The translations under genes were made by a program, and so were the position numbers. Shown here piece by piece: positions 32,529-41,203 of a stretch of DNA of 41,235 nucleotides (position 1 is the first letter of the stretch; every line of letters begins with the position of its first letter). The notes beneath the pieces are model-generated. The model did not search any database. It was not told where the DNA came from and saw nothing but the letters and a program-made list of their open reading frames with translations. This DNA comes from Terriglobia bacterium (GTDB taxonomy: Bacteria > Acidobacteriota > Terriglobia > JAIQFV01), in the NCBI GenBank assembly GCA_020072965.1, contig JAIQFY010000046.1, positions 1 to 41,235 of the forward strand. The letters are read 5' to 3'.

Positions 32529-32861
32529 CTACGATGCGTCCAAAGCTTGAGCGATAGCCCAAGTAATGCGGCCCCATCGCTTGGTTTCGACTTCCAGCTG
32601 CCTCCGGCCCGCCTTGGTCAAACGGTAGTATTTCGCGCGGCGGTTGTTTTCGGAGTCTCCCCAGAAGGAGGAAATCCAACCTTCTTCTTCCATTCGGTGC
32701 AGAGCGGGAAAGAGCGATCCGGGCTTAACAAGAAAAGTGCCGCCTGTGATCTGCTGGATTCGGCGCGAGGCTCCCAAGCCGTGCATCTCGCCGGCGATCA
32801 GCGATTTCAAGATCAGCAGGTCCAAGGTCCCCTGCAAAAGGTTGGTCTGCTCAGGGCTCAT
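32529..32861 (-). CDS. PadR-family repressor
   Basis: This encodes 110 residues. The PadR winged helix is clear: LLQGTLDLLILKSLIAGEMH, GLGASRRIQQITG, VKPGSLFPALHRMEEEGWIS and the wing RRAKYYRLTKAGRRQLEVET. It is of the short PadR-s2 type with a brief dimerisation helix. PadR proteins repress nearby transporter or efflux genes until an inducer binds. It heads the operon with two ADOP genes; a strong promoter lies just upstream, where it probably acts on its own transcription. Confidence 0.93.
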   Translation of the reverse strand: MSPEQTNLLQGTLDLLILKSLIAGEMHGLGASRRIQQITGGTFLVKPGSLFPALHRMEEEGWISSFWGDSENNRRAKYYRLTKAGRRQLEVETKRWGRITWAIAQALDAS

Positions 32862-32891
32862 ATGGATGTCTCCTATCGACTCTCTATAGGG

Positions 32892-32920
32892 AGAATACGG
32901 ATCTACGTATAGAATGTCAA
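32892..32920 (-). promoter_or_regulatory. Sigma-70 promoter of the PadR-ADOP-ADOP operon
   Basis: On the minus strand a perfect TTGACA (32915-32920) and TATTCT (32892-32897) are exactly 17 bases apart. The spacer contains the dyad TCTATACGTAGA and the sequence after the -10 box the dyad CTCTATAGGGAG (plus-strand reading), both possible PadR sites. The -10 box lies about 31 bases before the PadR start. Confidence 0.7.
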
Positions 32921-33051
32921 TAGGAAAAGAACACGCCGGGAGACGACAAGTCGGATAAAAAGTGTTGTTGTAGTGCCGGAAAAAGCGCTGGGCAAAGTGG
33001 TACGATAGGACCTCGAGGGAACACGGCCAGACCCCGTCCAGGAGCCAGACG

Positions 33052-33438
33052 ATGTCAAAACATGACCGCCACGACCCGAACGATCCAATTCAGGATCTTA
33101 TAGATTATGAGGAACACCGCTACGACCCGGGCTACTGGCCGACGGAATGGGCTCGGAAGGGCCGCTTCTCTCCCTTCATTATGTTCCTGCGGAAGGTGCG
33201 CCTTTCAAGTCTTTACAGGGCGTGGCTCATAACTCTAGTCCTTTTCCAAATTCCTCTTGTCGTTTTACTCAATCTCCGCCATCCCCTGCGTCCCGTGCTA
33301 TGGTTTGCATCAGTACTCGTCGTCGTGTTTTTCGGGCTTTGGTACTTCATCCATCGATCCATGGCGCGCACCCGCAATCGCCCAGCATCTGGAGACATCC
33401 ACCATCCCCACAACAGGAAGCATCGCGAGCACACCTAA
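33052..33438 (+). CDS. Small membrane protein, unknown function
   Basis: This encodes 128 residues, with CAGGAG 8 bases before the ATG. A charged N-terminus (SKHDRHDPNDPIQDLIDYEE) is followed by two hydrophobic helices (about 57-75, LITLVLFQIPLVVLL, and 82-100, WFASVLVVVFFGLWYFI) and a basic, His-rich tail. No family is recognised. It lies between the divergent PadR operon promoter and a block of repeats. Confidence 0.7.
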   Translation: MSKHDRHDPNDPIQDLIDYEEHRYDPGYWPTEWARKGRFSPFIMFLRKVRLSSLYRAWLITLVLFQIPLVVLLNLRHPLRPVLWFASVLVVVFFGLWYFIHRSMARTRNRPASGDIHHPHNRKHREHT

Positions 33439-33481
33439 ATTCCTGACTTGCCGCGACCTGTGGCTGCAGCTCCTGAATGAA

Positions 33482-33542
33482 GGGGACTGACACCTTTTTC
33501 GATATTAATCGGATGCCATCATCAATACAGGTGTCTGTCCCC
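33482..33542. repeat. Inverted repeat GGGGACTGACACCT, copy 1
   Basis: Arms 33482-33495 and 33529-33542 (AGGTGTCTGTCCCC) are reverse complements with one mismatch, 33 bases apart. The same arms recur at 33685-33746, and a degenerate right arm near 26898. Confidence 0.75.
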
Positions 33543-33559
33543 GCTTGATCCCTTTTCCC

Positions 33560-33665
33560 AAATCCCCCCAACGGTAGTTGGGGGATCGTCCAGATTCAGC
33601 CTACCGACGGGCACCCTCCCGGACATTGAAATCCCCCCCCGGGAGGTGGGGGATATTTCAGATCC
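33560..33665. repeat. CCCCC/GGGGG hairpins between two inverted repeats
   Basis: AATCCCCCCAACGGTAGTTG followed by GGGGGAT forms one stem-loop (33564-33590), and AATCCCCCCCCGGGAGGTGG with GGGAT another (33629-33655). A close relative is near 26923. These separate the two GGGGACTGACACCT repeats. Confidence 0.55.
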
Positions 33666-33684
33666 GGCCTGTCGCAGAGATGGA

Positions 33685-33746
33685 GGGGACTGACACCTAT
33701 TTGCGACATCAATTGGACGCCTTCATGAATGCAGGTGTCTGTCCCC
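33685..33746. repeat. Inverted repeat GGGGACTGACACCT, copy 2
   Basis: Arms 33685-33698 and 33733-33746 are the same as in copy 1, 34 bases apart. The loop contains ATTGGACGCC, which is also found near 26872 in front of the degenerate copy. Confidence 0.75.
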
Positions 33747-33767
33747 GCTTGATCTTACCCCTAAAAT

Positions 33768-34607
33768 TTACTTTCTCTTTGGTTTCCAGAACCCGGGATC
33801 GGCGGCAACAAAGTCTTTTGACACATGCGACAATTCCGGGCTGATGGCGTACAGGTTGCTTTCCAGACTCAGGTAGGCCTCGCGCACAAGCTGTTGCATG
33901 TGCTGCCGCTCGGCCTCAGAGGCATCGCGCTGCCGGGAATTCGAGGAAGCTAGCAAGTCGTCCAAGTCCTTTAACGAGCGCAAGGGAACAAGAAAGATGT
34001 AAGCGGGGCGTTCCATGCCCAGGTCCACCTGGTACACCGCCCACGGAAACTTCGAATCGGCCTTCTCATAGGACGCAGCCAGGGCCTTGGTCTCTTCGGC
34101 GAAATCGGCTTCGTGGCCGGGTGCGACACGCGCCACGAGGATGCGCAGGTACCGGGCCTTTGAAAGATCGAAGGTATCGGTGTGGTATCCGAGGTCGTCG
34201 CGGCGCAAGGCGGTGAGGGTCGTCTGCCGGGTGACCAGCTCATCGATCATCTGCTGGGCCCGGACAAGGTCCGAGTGCCTGGAGTTCGCGTCGGCGATCG
34301 CCGCGGCGGCCTTCTCCACCGCCTCAAAGGAATCAAATGGGTCGAGACAGAGCGTGCCAGCTGAGCCGGTCACCGCCTCCATATCAATGAACTGGGCGGG
34401 GATATTGTAGCGCTCGTAGGCAGTGGCTGCTTCCTCGAGCTTGTGGCGGGCGGCGGCCGCGGCGCCCGGCTTGAACTGCTGGTAAACCAGCAGTAGGACT
34501 TTGGGAGGTGCGCCGGCGCGCACCATGATGCGCTCTGCCTGGGCTTCCAGCAGTCGTGGCATCGCGAGCAGCAGGAGAATCAGGATAGCTTTGGGGAGAT
34601 TTTTCAT
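33768..34607 (-). CDS. Secreted protein, unknown function
   Basis: This encodes 279 residues. The start at 34607 follows GGGGGAT and gives a signal peptide MKNLPKAILILLLLAMPRLL with cleavage after EAQA or nearby. The mature part shows two similar alpha/beta stretches: PPKVLLLVYQQFKPGAAAAA followed by a helix, and SKARYLRILVARVAPGHEAD followed by FAEETKALAASYEKA. These resemble ferredoxin-like (NIPSNAP or monooxygenase-like dimeric alpha-beta barrel) repeats. No active-site motif is clear. It follows the AraC gene on the same strand after a 152-bp gap. Confidence 0.75.
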   Translation of the reverse strand: MKNLPKAILILLLLAMPRLLEAQAERIMVRAGAPPKVLLLVYQQFKPGAAAAARHKLEEAATAYERYNIPAQFIDMEAVTGSAGTLCLDPFDSFEAVEKAAAAIADANSRHSDLVRAQQMIDELVTRQTTLTALRRDDLGYHTDTFDLSKARYLRILVARVAPGHEADFAEETKALAASYEKADSKFPWAVYQVDLGMERPAYIFLVPLRSLKDLDDLLASSNSRQRDASEAERQHMQQLVREAYLSLESNLYAISPELSHVSKDFVAADPGFWKPKRK

Positions 34608-34759
34608 GCAATCCCCCGGTACGAGTGAAATCGTCCGGCTCGGACGATGGTCCGGGTGACCGGAATTCTTACGACGCCGAAGGCTCGACAGCAAGAGTTG
34701 ACGGACGGGGCCGCCCATTGAAATTCGGCACTGGCTCGAATTTTCTCCGGGTGTGACCC

Positions 34760-35809
34760 TCAAGGTCGTGCTGCGGGGCGGGCCAAAGCTTTCTTCCTCC
34801 AGACGGCGGGCGGCGCACCGATCTGGCGTTTGAAGGCGCGGTTGAAGGTGTACTCGGATTCATACCCGATGCACTCCGCGACTTCTGCGAGGCTACGATT
34901 GCCCTCGAAAAGCAACTGTTTGGCCAGGTGCATTCGCCAGCTGGTCAGATACCGCATGGGCGACTCGCCGATCAAATCCGTAAAGCGGTCGGCCAAGGCC
35001 GAGCGCGAGACGCCCACGTGGCGCGCCAGGTCTTCGACAGTCCATGCCCGAGCCGGCTCCGCATGAAGCATCGTGATGGCGCGGTTGACGCCGGGATCAT
35101 TCAGTCCTGCGAGCCAACCCTTCTGATCCGGCGCGAGCTTCTGCATGTAGTGTCGCAAGACTTCGACAAACATGAGCTCGGTCAACCGCGCTACCATCGA
35201 TTCGTTCCCCGGTTTCTGCGTTTGTGCCTCTTTGACCATGTAGTCGAGCGTCGTGCTGAGCCACCTGCCGGTGTGCGGAGGCACGGCTGCTGCCGACGTC
35301 CTGTTTTTTGGCCCCACGGGCTCAACCACTACGCCGCCCTCGCCGCTCCGCACGCACAACAGCTTGGGCAAAGTGCTAAAGAGCGGATTGAATTTCTGGT
35401 CGCAGTGCAGGTAGCCACATACGAACCGAGCGACCTCACCCCCGCCGCCATGAATGACAGGCGGCATTCCCGGCCAGGGAATTTGCGGTACCAGTTCCCT
35501 CATCGGGACCGGCCGGAGGGCGGGGTCGCTTGCCATCATGTGCTCATCGCCTTGGGGGACAATGAGGACATCGCCTGCCTGCATGTTAAGTGGGGGCTCG
35601 CCCTTGACCTGCACCCAGCAGGAGCCTTCGGCGAGGACGTGAAAGAGCGAAAAGCACTCGGCGTGCGGCATGATGAAGGGCGCGAGCCTTCGGGAGGGAG
35701 GAGATTCGATCGCCCAGGGTGATGAGAACTCGGCCACGAAAAAGACCGCTCCAGAGAGGCGGACGACCCGCAAGACGTCGGAGAGTACATCCATCGTACT
35801 TACCTGCAT
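34760..35809 (-). CDS. AraC-family regulator with cupin sensor domain
   Basis: This encodes 349 residues. The N-terminal part (about 20-200) is the cupin_6-type sensor of AraC-type activators: PHAECFSLFHVLAEGSCWVQ, MQAGDVLIVPQGDEHMM and FVCGYLHCD. The C-terminal 100 residues carry two helix-turn-helix units: WTVEDLARHVGVSRSALADR and LAEVAECIGYESEYTFNRAF, followed by APPAVWRKKALA. Two ATG starts (35809 and 35794) are possible. It is divergent from the FAD oxidoreductase at 36207 and may control that gene and the secreted protein downstream. Confidence 0.92.
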   Translation of the reverse strand: MQVSTMDVLSDVLRVVRLSGAVFFVAEFSSPWAIESPPSRRLAPFIMPHAECFSLFHVLAEGSCWVQVKGEPPLNMQAGDVLIVPQGDEHMMASDPALRPVPMRELVPQIPWPGMPPVIHGGGGEVARFVCGYLHCDQKFNPLFSTLPKLLCVRSGEGGVVVEPVGPKNRTSAAAVPPHTGRWLSTTLDYMVKEAQTQKPGNESMVARLTELMFVEVLRHYMQKLAPDQKGWLAGLNDPGVNRAITMLHAEPARAWTVEDLARHVGVSRSALADRFTDLIGESPMRYLTSWRMHLAKQLLFEGNRSLAEVAECIGYESEYTFNRAFKRQIGAPPAVWRKKALARPAARP

Positions 35810-36206
35810 GGCATTACAGCCTTGGACGGTTTTGGAGTCTGGGGTAAGAATCTCAGAGTCCCGGACATTGTGTCAACCCCCCCTCTTCGACGAAACTCAC
35901 CCGCGTCGACCCTGCTGGGGTGAGTCAAGAACGGTGGGGGACAGGGAGAGAATGGAATGAGCAGCAGCACGAAAAGACCCGACCCCCCGAGTTGTCAAAT
36001 TCCCTGCACCTGTGGACGGAACAAACAAAACCGTTCAGGAGCCGAAGCCATCTGGTTTCTCCTGCACTGATAGAAGCGGTATGTTACTATGACTGCCATC
36101 CAGTGGAAGAACAACGGATGAGTAGGCCTCCCGAGGCCACTCGGAAAGTGCGGGCGTCAGGGCGCTGGCGCGGACCTTCCTGACTTTTTGAAACGGAGGA
36201 ATTTTC
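35810..36206. other. Divergent intergenic region, AraC / FAD oxidoreductase
   Basis: About 400 bp between divergent genes. It must hold both promoters, but I could not identify AraC half-sites or boxes with confidence. GGAGG at 36197-36201 is the ribosome site of the oxidoreductase. No gene or known repeat is seen. Confidence 0.5.
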
Positions 36207-37613
36207 ATGACCACTCAACTCAACCAAAAAATTCAAGGATTGAAAGGCACCGTGAAGGGCAAGATAGTGGTTCCTGTCGATCCGGCCTATGACAAAACTC
36301 GCCAGATATGGAACGCCATGATTGACCGGCGCCCCGCTGTCATTGTGCAATGTGCCAATGCCGATGATGTTGGACCAGCGATCAGGTTTGCCCGCGAGAA
36401 CAAGCTCGAGATATCAATTCGTGGCGCGGGGCATAGCATTGCCGGGCTCTCTGTTTGTAATGACGGGTTGATGATCGATTTCTCGAGCATGAAGAGCGTG
36501 CGCGTCGATGCCCAGAAACGACGGGCGTATGTTGAACCGGGGGCTACGCTTCGTGATTTTGACGAAGCGGTGCAAGCACATGGGCTGGCGACGCCGGTCG
36601 GAATCAATTCCACCACTGGAATTGCGGGTCTGACACTGGGGGGCGGCTTCGGTTGGCTAACGCGGCGCTATGGCCTGACCATTGACAACCTCGTCTCCGC
36701 TGACATGATCACCGCCGACGGGAACAGGGTTCGCGCCAGCGAAAACAGCAATACCGATCTGTTCTGGGCGATTCGCGGCGGCGGCGGCAACTTCGGGGTG
36801 ATTACCCAATTCGAGTTCAAACTCCATCCCGTGGGTCCGGAAGTACTTGCAGGGCTGATTGTTTTCCCCTTCCACCAGGCAAAACAGGTACTGAGACAAT
36901 ACCGTGAATTCGTAAGGTCAGCGCCCGAGGAGCTGAATGTGTGGGTGGTGATGCGGCAGGCCCCGCCTTTGCCCTTTGTTCCCGAGAACTGGCACGGCAA
37001 GGAGGTTGTGGTGCTGGCGGTTTTCTATTCAGGCGAGATCGCAGAGGGCGAGAGGCTCATCCAACCCCTGCGCCGCCTGGGTGATGTTCTTGGTGAACAC
37101 GTCGGGGCTATGCCCTACACCCAATGGCAGCAGGCCTTTGATCCTCTGCTGACACCCGGTGCCCGGAACTACTGGAAATCGCACAATTTCACAGAACTTC
37201 GCGATGAGGCGCTGGACATCATGATTGAGTATGCGGGCAAATTGCCCTCGCCTCACTGTGAAATCTTCGTCGGCCTGATCGCGGGAGCAGCCAACGCCGT
37301 GCCCCCCGATGCGATGGCATACAGCAGCCGGGACGCGAAGTTTGTCATGAACGTGCACGGACGGTGGGATAGCGAAAGGGATGACGAGAAGGGGAGAGGA
37401 TGGGCGCGCGCCTTCTTCGCCGCTGCTGCCCCATATGCCTCTTCCGGTGCCTACGTGAACTTTATGACCGAGGAAGAAGACGACCGCGTGGCCGCGGCCT
37501 ACGGACCGAACTACCCTCGGCTCGTACAAATCAAGAAGCAATACGACCCCGAGAACATCTTCCATCTGAACCAGAACATCAAGCCTGGCGCCAAGGTCCG
37601 CCCCGCGATCTAG
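36207..37613 (+). CDS. FAD-linked oxidoreductase, berberine-bridge type
   Basis: This encodes 468 residues, with CGGAGG about 6-10 bases before the ATG. The N-terminal FAD-binding domain has RPAVIVQCANADDVGPAIRF, then ISIRGAGHSIAGLSV, where His76 is the expected covalent 8-alpha FAD attachment, and TTGIAGLTLGGGFGWLTRRY plus DLFWAIRGGGGNFGVITQFE. The second covalent Cys of plant-type enzymes is replaced (GINSTTG). A substrate domain and the C-terminal BBE segment (YPRLVQIKKQYDPENIFHLN) follow. The family oxidises sugars, alkaloids or other secondary alcohols and amines with oxygen; the substrate cannot be told. There is no signal peptide, so it is cytoplasmic. Confidence 0.93.
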   Translation: MTTQLNQKIQGLKGTVKGKIVVPVDPAYDKTRQIWNAMIDRRPAVIVQCANADDVGPAIRFARENKLEISIRGAGHSIAGLSVCNDGLMIDFSSMKSVRVDAQKRRAYVEPGATLRDFDEAVQAHGLATPVGINSTTGIAGLTLGGGFGWLTRRYGLTIDNLVSADMITADGNRVRASENSNTDLFWAIRGGGGNFGVITQFEFKLHPVGPEVLAGLIVFPFHQAKQVLRQYREFVRSAPEELNVWVVMRQAPPLPFVPENWHGKEVVVLAVFYSGEIAEGERLIQPLRRLGDVLGEHVGAMPYTQWQQAFDPLLTPGARNYWKSHNFTELRDEALDIMIEYAGKLPSPHCEIFVGLIAGAANAVPPDAMAYSSRDAKFVMNVHGRWDSERDDEKGRGWARAFFAAAAPYASSGAYVNFMTEEEDDRVAAAYGPNYPRLVQIKKQYDPENIFHLNQNIKPGAKVRPAI

Positions 37614-37621
37614 GGACGTGG

Positions 37622-37688
37622 GGGTCAAGTCTAAATTTTGAATTGTGATCGTTCCAGATGAGAAGAATAGAAAATTTGGACTTGACCC
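37622..37688. repeat. Inverted repeat of the GTCAAGTCTAAATTTT family
   Basis: Arms 37622-37639 and 37671-37688 are 18 bases with one mismatch; the 31-base loop starts with GAATTGTGATC like the copy at 4065-4127. It begins 8 bases after the oxidoreductase stop. Confidence 0.75.
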
Positions 37689-37715
37689 TCAGCACCTGAA
37701 TCGTTCGGGTAGCCT

Positions 37716-37750
37716 CGCCATCCCATCCTTTGGGATGGCGGGGGCCTTTT
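37716..37750 (+). terminator. Probable Rho-independent terminator
   Basis: CGCCATCCCA (37716-37725) and TGGGATGGCG (37731-37740) form a perfect 10-bp stem with loop TCCTT, followed by GGGGCCTTTT. It lies about 100 bp after the FAD oxidoreductase stop. A second perfect hairpin follows at 37800-37826 (CCTCGCCGGCG, loop GAGAG) with a T-rich tail. Confidence 0.5.
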
Positions 37751-37830
37751 GTCGCGGAATGTGAGGGCCTAGGGGTTGGACCGGCATGAGGGAAGAGCCC
37801 CTCGCCGGCGGAGAGCGCCGGCGAGGTTAT

Positions 37831-37878
37831 TTTGTTTGGATTGTATTTGGAATTTGGCGGACTGGAATTTGGATTTCC
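37831..37878. repeat. AT-rich dispersed repeat, reverse orientation
   Basis: TTGTTTGGATTGTATTTGGA followed by ATTTGGCGGACTGGAATTTG; same family as 156-215 but on the other strand. Confidence 0.65.
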
Positions 37879-37946
37879 TTAAGAAGGCCCTCTGCACTCC
37901 TTTCACGTCTCTGGATTCGGGTAATTCAGCTCATCCCAAATAAGGG

Positions 37947-37982
37947 TAGACGCTCTGTCCTGATGAGGGTAGAATCTCTACC
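37947..37982 (+). promoter_or_regulatory. Candidate promoter and operator of the PadR-ADOP pair
   Basis: TAGACG (37947-37952) and TAGAAT (37970-37975) are 17 bases apart. The -10 box lies inside the dyad GGTAGAATCTCTACC (37968-37982), which ends one base before the PadR ATG. A PadR dimer bound there would block the polymerase. The transcript would start at or very near the ATG, so the mRNA may be nearly leaderless. Confidence 0.5.
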
Positions 37983-38348
37983 ATGACGACACTCAAGAGA
38001 CCCCTGGGGCGGACTGAGCTCTTACAAGGCACGCTGGACATGCTCATTCTCCGTACGCTCCGCTTCGGGCCCGCGCACGGCCATCAGATTGCCAAGCACA
38101 TCCAGCGGACAACGGACGAAGTGCTCCAAGTCGAGCACGGCTCGCTGTACCCGGCTCTACATCGCATGGAGCGGAAGGGCTGGATCACATCAAAGTGGGA
38201 GGCGGCCAAGGGCCAGAAACGTGAGCTCAAATACTACCGGTTGACGCAGGCCGGGAGGAAACAGCTGGCGCATCAAGAATCGAAGTGGAAACGACTGGCC
38301 GGAGCCATCGCGTTGGTGATGTGGCCGGCTTCCAGGGAGGAGTCATGA
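37983..38348 (+). CDS. PadR-family repressor
   Basis: This encodes 121 residues. The winged helix reads [60 protein letters not shown] and the wing [20 protein letters not shown]. It is the short PadR type. Its stop overlaps the start of the ADOP gene (ATGA), so the two are translated together. No ribosome site is seen before the ATG, consistent with a near-leaderless message. It probably represses this operon through the dyad directly upstream. Confidence 0.93.
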   Translation: MTTLKRPLGRTELLQGTLDMLILRTLRFGPAHGHQIAKHIQRTTDEVLQVEHGSLYPALHRMERKGWITSKWEAAKGQKRELKYYRLTQAGRKQLAHQESKWKRLAGAIALVMWPASREES

Positions 38349-41041
38349 GCGTGTGGCACTGGCTGAGCAGGCGGCTTTCTTTGCTCTGGAGACGGCGCGC
38401 TCTCGAAGACGATCTGGAGCGCGAGCTGCGGTCACATCTGGAACTGGAAGTTGAGGAGCAGCAGGAGTCCGGTGTGCCTGCGGAAGAGGCCCGTTACGCC
38501 GCGCGACGAGCCTTTGGCAATCCTGTGCTGGTGGCCGAAAAGGTGCGGGAATCGTGGGGCCTGATTTGGCTTGAACATTTTCTTCGGGACGTTCGGTACG
38601 GCGCGAGGTCGCTCGGTAAGTGCCCGGGCTTCACTGCAGTTGCGGTTCTCACGCTGGCCTTAGGCATCGGGGCCAACACGGCGATCTTCAGCGTTATTGA
38701 TGGTCTGATGTTTCAGCCGTTGCCTTTTTCCGAACCGGATCGGCTCGTGCGAATTTCCTCGATCAATAACGGCCTTCCTGTGGGGCCATCACGCCCGGAC
38801 CTGCGAGACTTTGCCCAGGACAGTCGCACCTTTCAGCAGATGGTCATTTATGACGCGTGGCGCAAGAACGTCAGGTTCAGTGACGCTTCGGAGCCGGAGC
38901 AAATGGCGGTTGGCCTTGTCCCCGCAGCTTATTTTGAAATCCTTAAGTTGCAGCCGCTCCTCGGTCGCCTGTTTACGGAAGACGAAAATCAGTACGGTAG
39001 ACACCATGTGGCGGCGATCACCGCCAGTCTGTGGAAGGACCGGTTCGCTGGCAATAGGGCGATTCTCGGCCAAAAGATACGAATCAATGACGAGTCCTAC
39101 ACCGTTGTGGCCGTCATGCCGGATTCGATTCCCGACTGGGTGGAGTCACGGCGGATCGTGCTGTGGACTCCTCTCGCTTTCGCTCCGTCTGAGGGCGAGT
39201 GGTCGGAGACCTCCCGGGCAGGGCGTGGTTTCACGACCCTTGCCCGATCAAAGCCAGGCGTCTCGCTCGAACAAGCCCAGGCAGATCTCGCGACCATAGC
39301 AGCCCGGCTTGCCGCGGAGCATCCGATCGATCAAGGCATCGGAGTCGTTGTCAGACCGTTGGCGGACACGCGGGTGGGAACACTGAGACCCGTGCTGTTC
39401 ATGCTGATGGGGGCAGTGAGCCTGATTCTCCTCATTGCGTGTTCGAATCTTGCCAACCTGCTCATGGCCCGCAATTCGGTGCGGCAGCGGGAACTCGCGG
39501 TCCGCCTTGCTCTGGGCGCGGGGAGAGGCGGGCTGATCCGGCAACTGCTCGCCGAAACATTACTTTTGTCCTTCATCGGTGGGGCCGCTGGATTGGCGCT
39601 CGCCGAACTCGGACTGGCTGCTCTTACGAAGATGCATCCCGAAAAGCTGCCGCAACTTGCCACGATCGGAATCGATTCCCGCGTCCTGCTGTTCACCGTG
39701 TTGGCTTCTCTCCTCACTAGTTTACTTTTTGGCCTGGCTCCGGCGATCACGGGGACCCGTGTGAATCTGATTGATGCCTTGAAGGATGGCGGCCGCTCCT
39801 CGACCGCCGGACCGGGCCACCGGCGCCTGCGCGACGCCCTTGTCGTTGTGGAAATGGCGCTCTCCCTGATGCTCCTGATGGGGGCAAGCCTGCTGATTCA
39901 AAGCATTGTCCGGCTGCAAAGCCAGGGCCTGGGAATCCGTCCTGACCATTTGCTCAAAGGACATTTCTATCTGCCGGACGTCCGCTACCCGGACCCCGGA
40001 GCGATCACGCGCTTCTCCGATGAGTTTGGGCAGAGGGTGCGCGCTTTGCCGGGCGTGGTTGAAGCGAGTGTAACCACGGTGTTCCCCCCCGCCAACCGTT
40101 GGTCGCAGATGTTCAAGATCGCGGGATCTCCGAATTCATCACGAATCGAAGACATACCCACGGCGAAATTTGGCCTGACGGATGCCCATTTTCTTAAGAC
40201 GTTCGGAATCCCGCTGATTCGCGGCAGAGACTTCTCCGAATCGGACACCGCCTCGAGCCCGCCCGTCTGCCTGATCAGTGAGGGCTTCGCGCAACGCTAT
40301 TTCACGAGGGAAGATCCGATCGGCCGGGAGATTCACATTGGGCCTCCTGCGGGTCTGGGCATCGTTCCCGGCCTCACGACGACGGACTCCTCAGACGTTG
40401 CCGTCGTCGGCGTGATTGGCAATTTCAGGAACAGTGGCCTCGCGCTGCCACCGGAGCCGCAGATCGTCGTCCTGTATTCTCAGCACCCTTTTGTGAACTA
40501 CGGGTTCAAGGATATCGTGATTCGCACCGCGTCAACGCCGCACTTCATCGTGCCTTCTTTGCGCAGCCAGCTTCATGCCATGGACTCCGAGATGCCATTT
40601 GCTGAGGTGCAAACGATGGAAGAGCTCATCAATCAACAGACCGGCGGGCAGCGCTTCACCACGCTGCTGCTGGCTCTGTTTGCCGCGGCCGGATTGTCGC
40701 TCGCCGTGGTTGGTATCTACGGGGTCCTTTCATACCTTGTGAGACAACGCACTCAGGAGGTGGCGGTGCGGCTGGCGGTGGGCGCGAGGCCCGCAAACGT
40801 CCTTTGGCTCGTCGTACGGCAAGGCCTGAAATTGGCGACGATCGGAGCCGCCATTGGATTGCTTGGCGCATGGACATGCCGGCAGTTGATGAGTGGACTT
40901 CTGTTTGGCATTTCGCCGGTTGACCCTGTCACGTTTGCAGTAGGAACTGTCTTCTTGCTTGGGGTCGCTGCGATCGCGAGTACCATCCCGGGCATGCGAG
41001 CCATGCGGATCAACCCGGTAGACGCCCTTCGCCAGGACTAG
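38345..41041 (+). CDS. ADOP-type permease coupled to PadR
   Basis: This encodes 898 residues. The ATG at 38345 follows GGAGG and overlaps the PadR stop by four bases. An N-terminal linker ([40 protein letters not shown]) precedes the first helix ([20 protein letters not shown]). Then come the core domain, the motif [20 protein letters not shown], and a C-terminal half with [20 protein letters not shown] and [15 protein letters not shown]. The linker found in PadR-associated copies, but not in the solo copies, suggests it goes with this subtype. No ATPase gene is nearby. Confidence 0.94.
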   Translation: MSVWHWLSRRLSLLWRRRALEDDLERELRSHLELEVEEQQESGVPAEEARYAARRAFGNPVLVAEKVRESWGLIWLEHFLRDVRYGARSLGKCPGFTAVAVLTLALGIGANTAIFSVIDGLMFQPLPFSEPDRLVRISSINNGLPVGPSRPDLRDFAQDSRTFQQMVIYDAWRKNVRFSDASEPEQMAVGLVPAAYFEILKLQPLLGRLFTEDENQYGRHHVAAITASLWKDRFAGNRAILGQKIRINDESYTVVAVMPDSIPDWVESRRIVLWTPLAFAPSEGEWSETSRAGRGFTTLARSKPGVSLEQAQADLATIAARLAAEHPIDQGIGVVVRPLADTRVGTLRPVLFMLMGAVSLILLIACSNLANLLMARNSVRQRELAVRLALGAGRGGLIRQLLAETLLLSFIGGAAGLALAELGLAALTKMHPEKLPQLATIGIDSRVLLFTVLASLLTSLLFGLAPAITGTRVNLIDALKDGGRSSTAGPGHRRLRDALVVVEMALSLMLLMGASLLIQSIVRLQSQGLGIRPDHLLKGHFYLPDVRYPDPGAITRFSDEFGQRVRALPGVVEASVTTVFPPANRWSQMFKIAGSPNSSRIEDIPTAKFGLTDAHFLKTFGIPLIRGRDFSESDTASSPPVCLISEGFAQRYFTREDPIGREIHIGPPAGLGIVPGLTTTDSSDVAVVGVIGNFRNSGLALPPEPQIVVLYSQHPFVNYGFKDIVIRTASTPHFIVPSLRSQLHAMDSEMPFAEVQTMEELINQQTGGQRFTTLLLALFAAAGLSLAVVGIYGVLSYLVRQRTQEVAVRLAVGARPANVLWLVVRQGLKLATIGAAIGLLGAWTCRQLMSGLLFGISPVDPVTFAVGTVFLLGVAAIASTIPGMRAMRINPVDALRQD

Positions 41042-41117
41042 AGGATCGTTCCAAAATAGATGGGCATGCCCGCCCCTTAGGCCCGGAGGGCTGGCGAGAT
41101 TGTAGATAGGATGAGAA

Positions 41118-41203
41118 GGCCAATCTCCGCGGAGTACCGGTACAATGGTCTCCAAGGAAAAAAATCAACCCGGGCTTAAAAGCCCAGAGAGAGGAGATTG
41201 GCC
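41118..41203 (+). promoter_or_regulatory. Inverted repeat covering the ribosome site of the last gene
   Basis: GGCCAATCTCC (41118-41128) and GGAGATTGGCC (41193-41203) are perfect 11-base reverse complements. The right arm includes part of the GAGGAG ribosome site and ends directly before the ATG at 41204. A small hairpin GGGCTTAAAAGCCC lies between them. This could sequester the ribosome site, or be the end of a mobile element. Confidence 0.45.
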
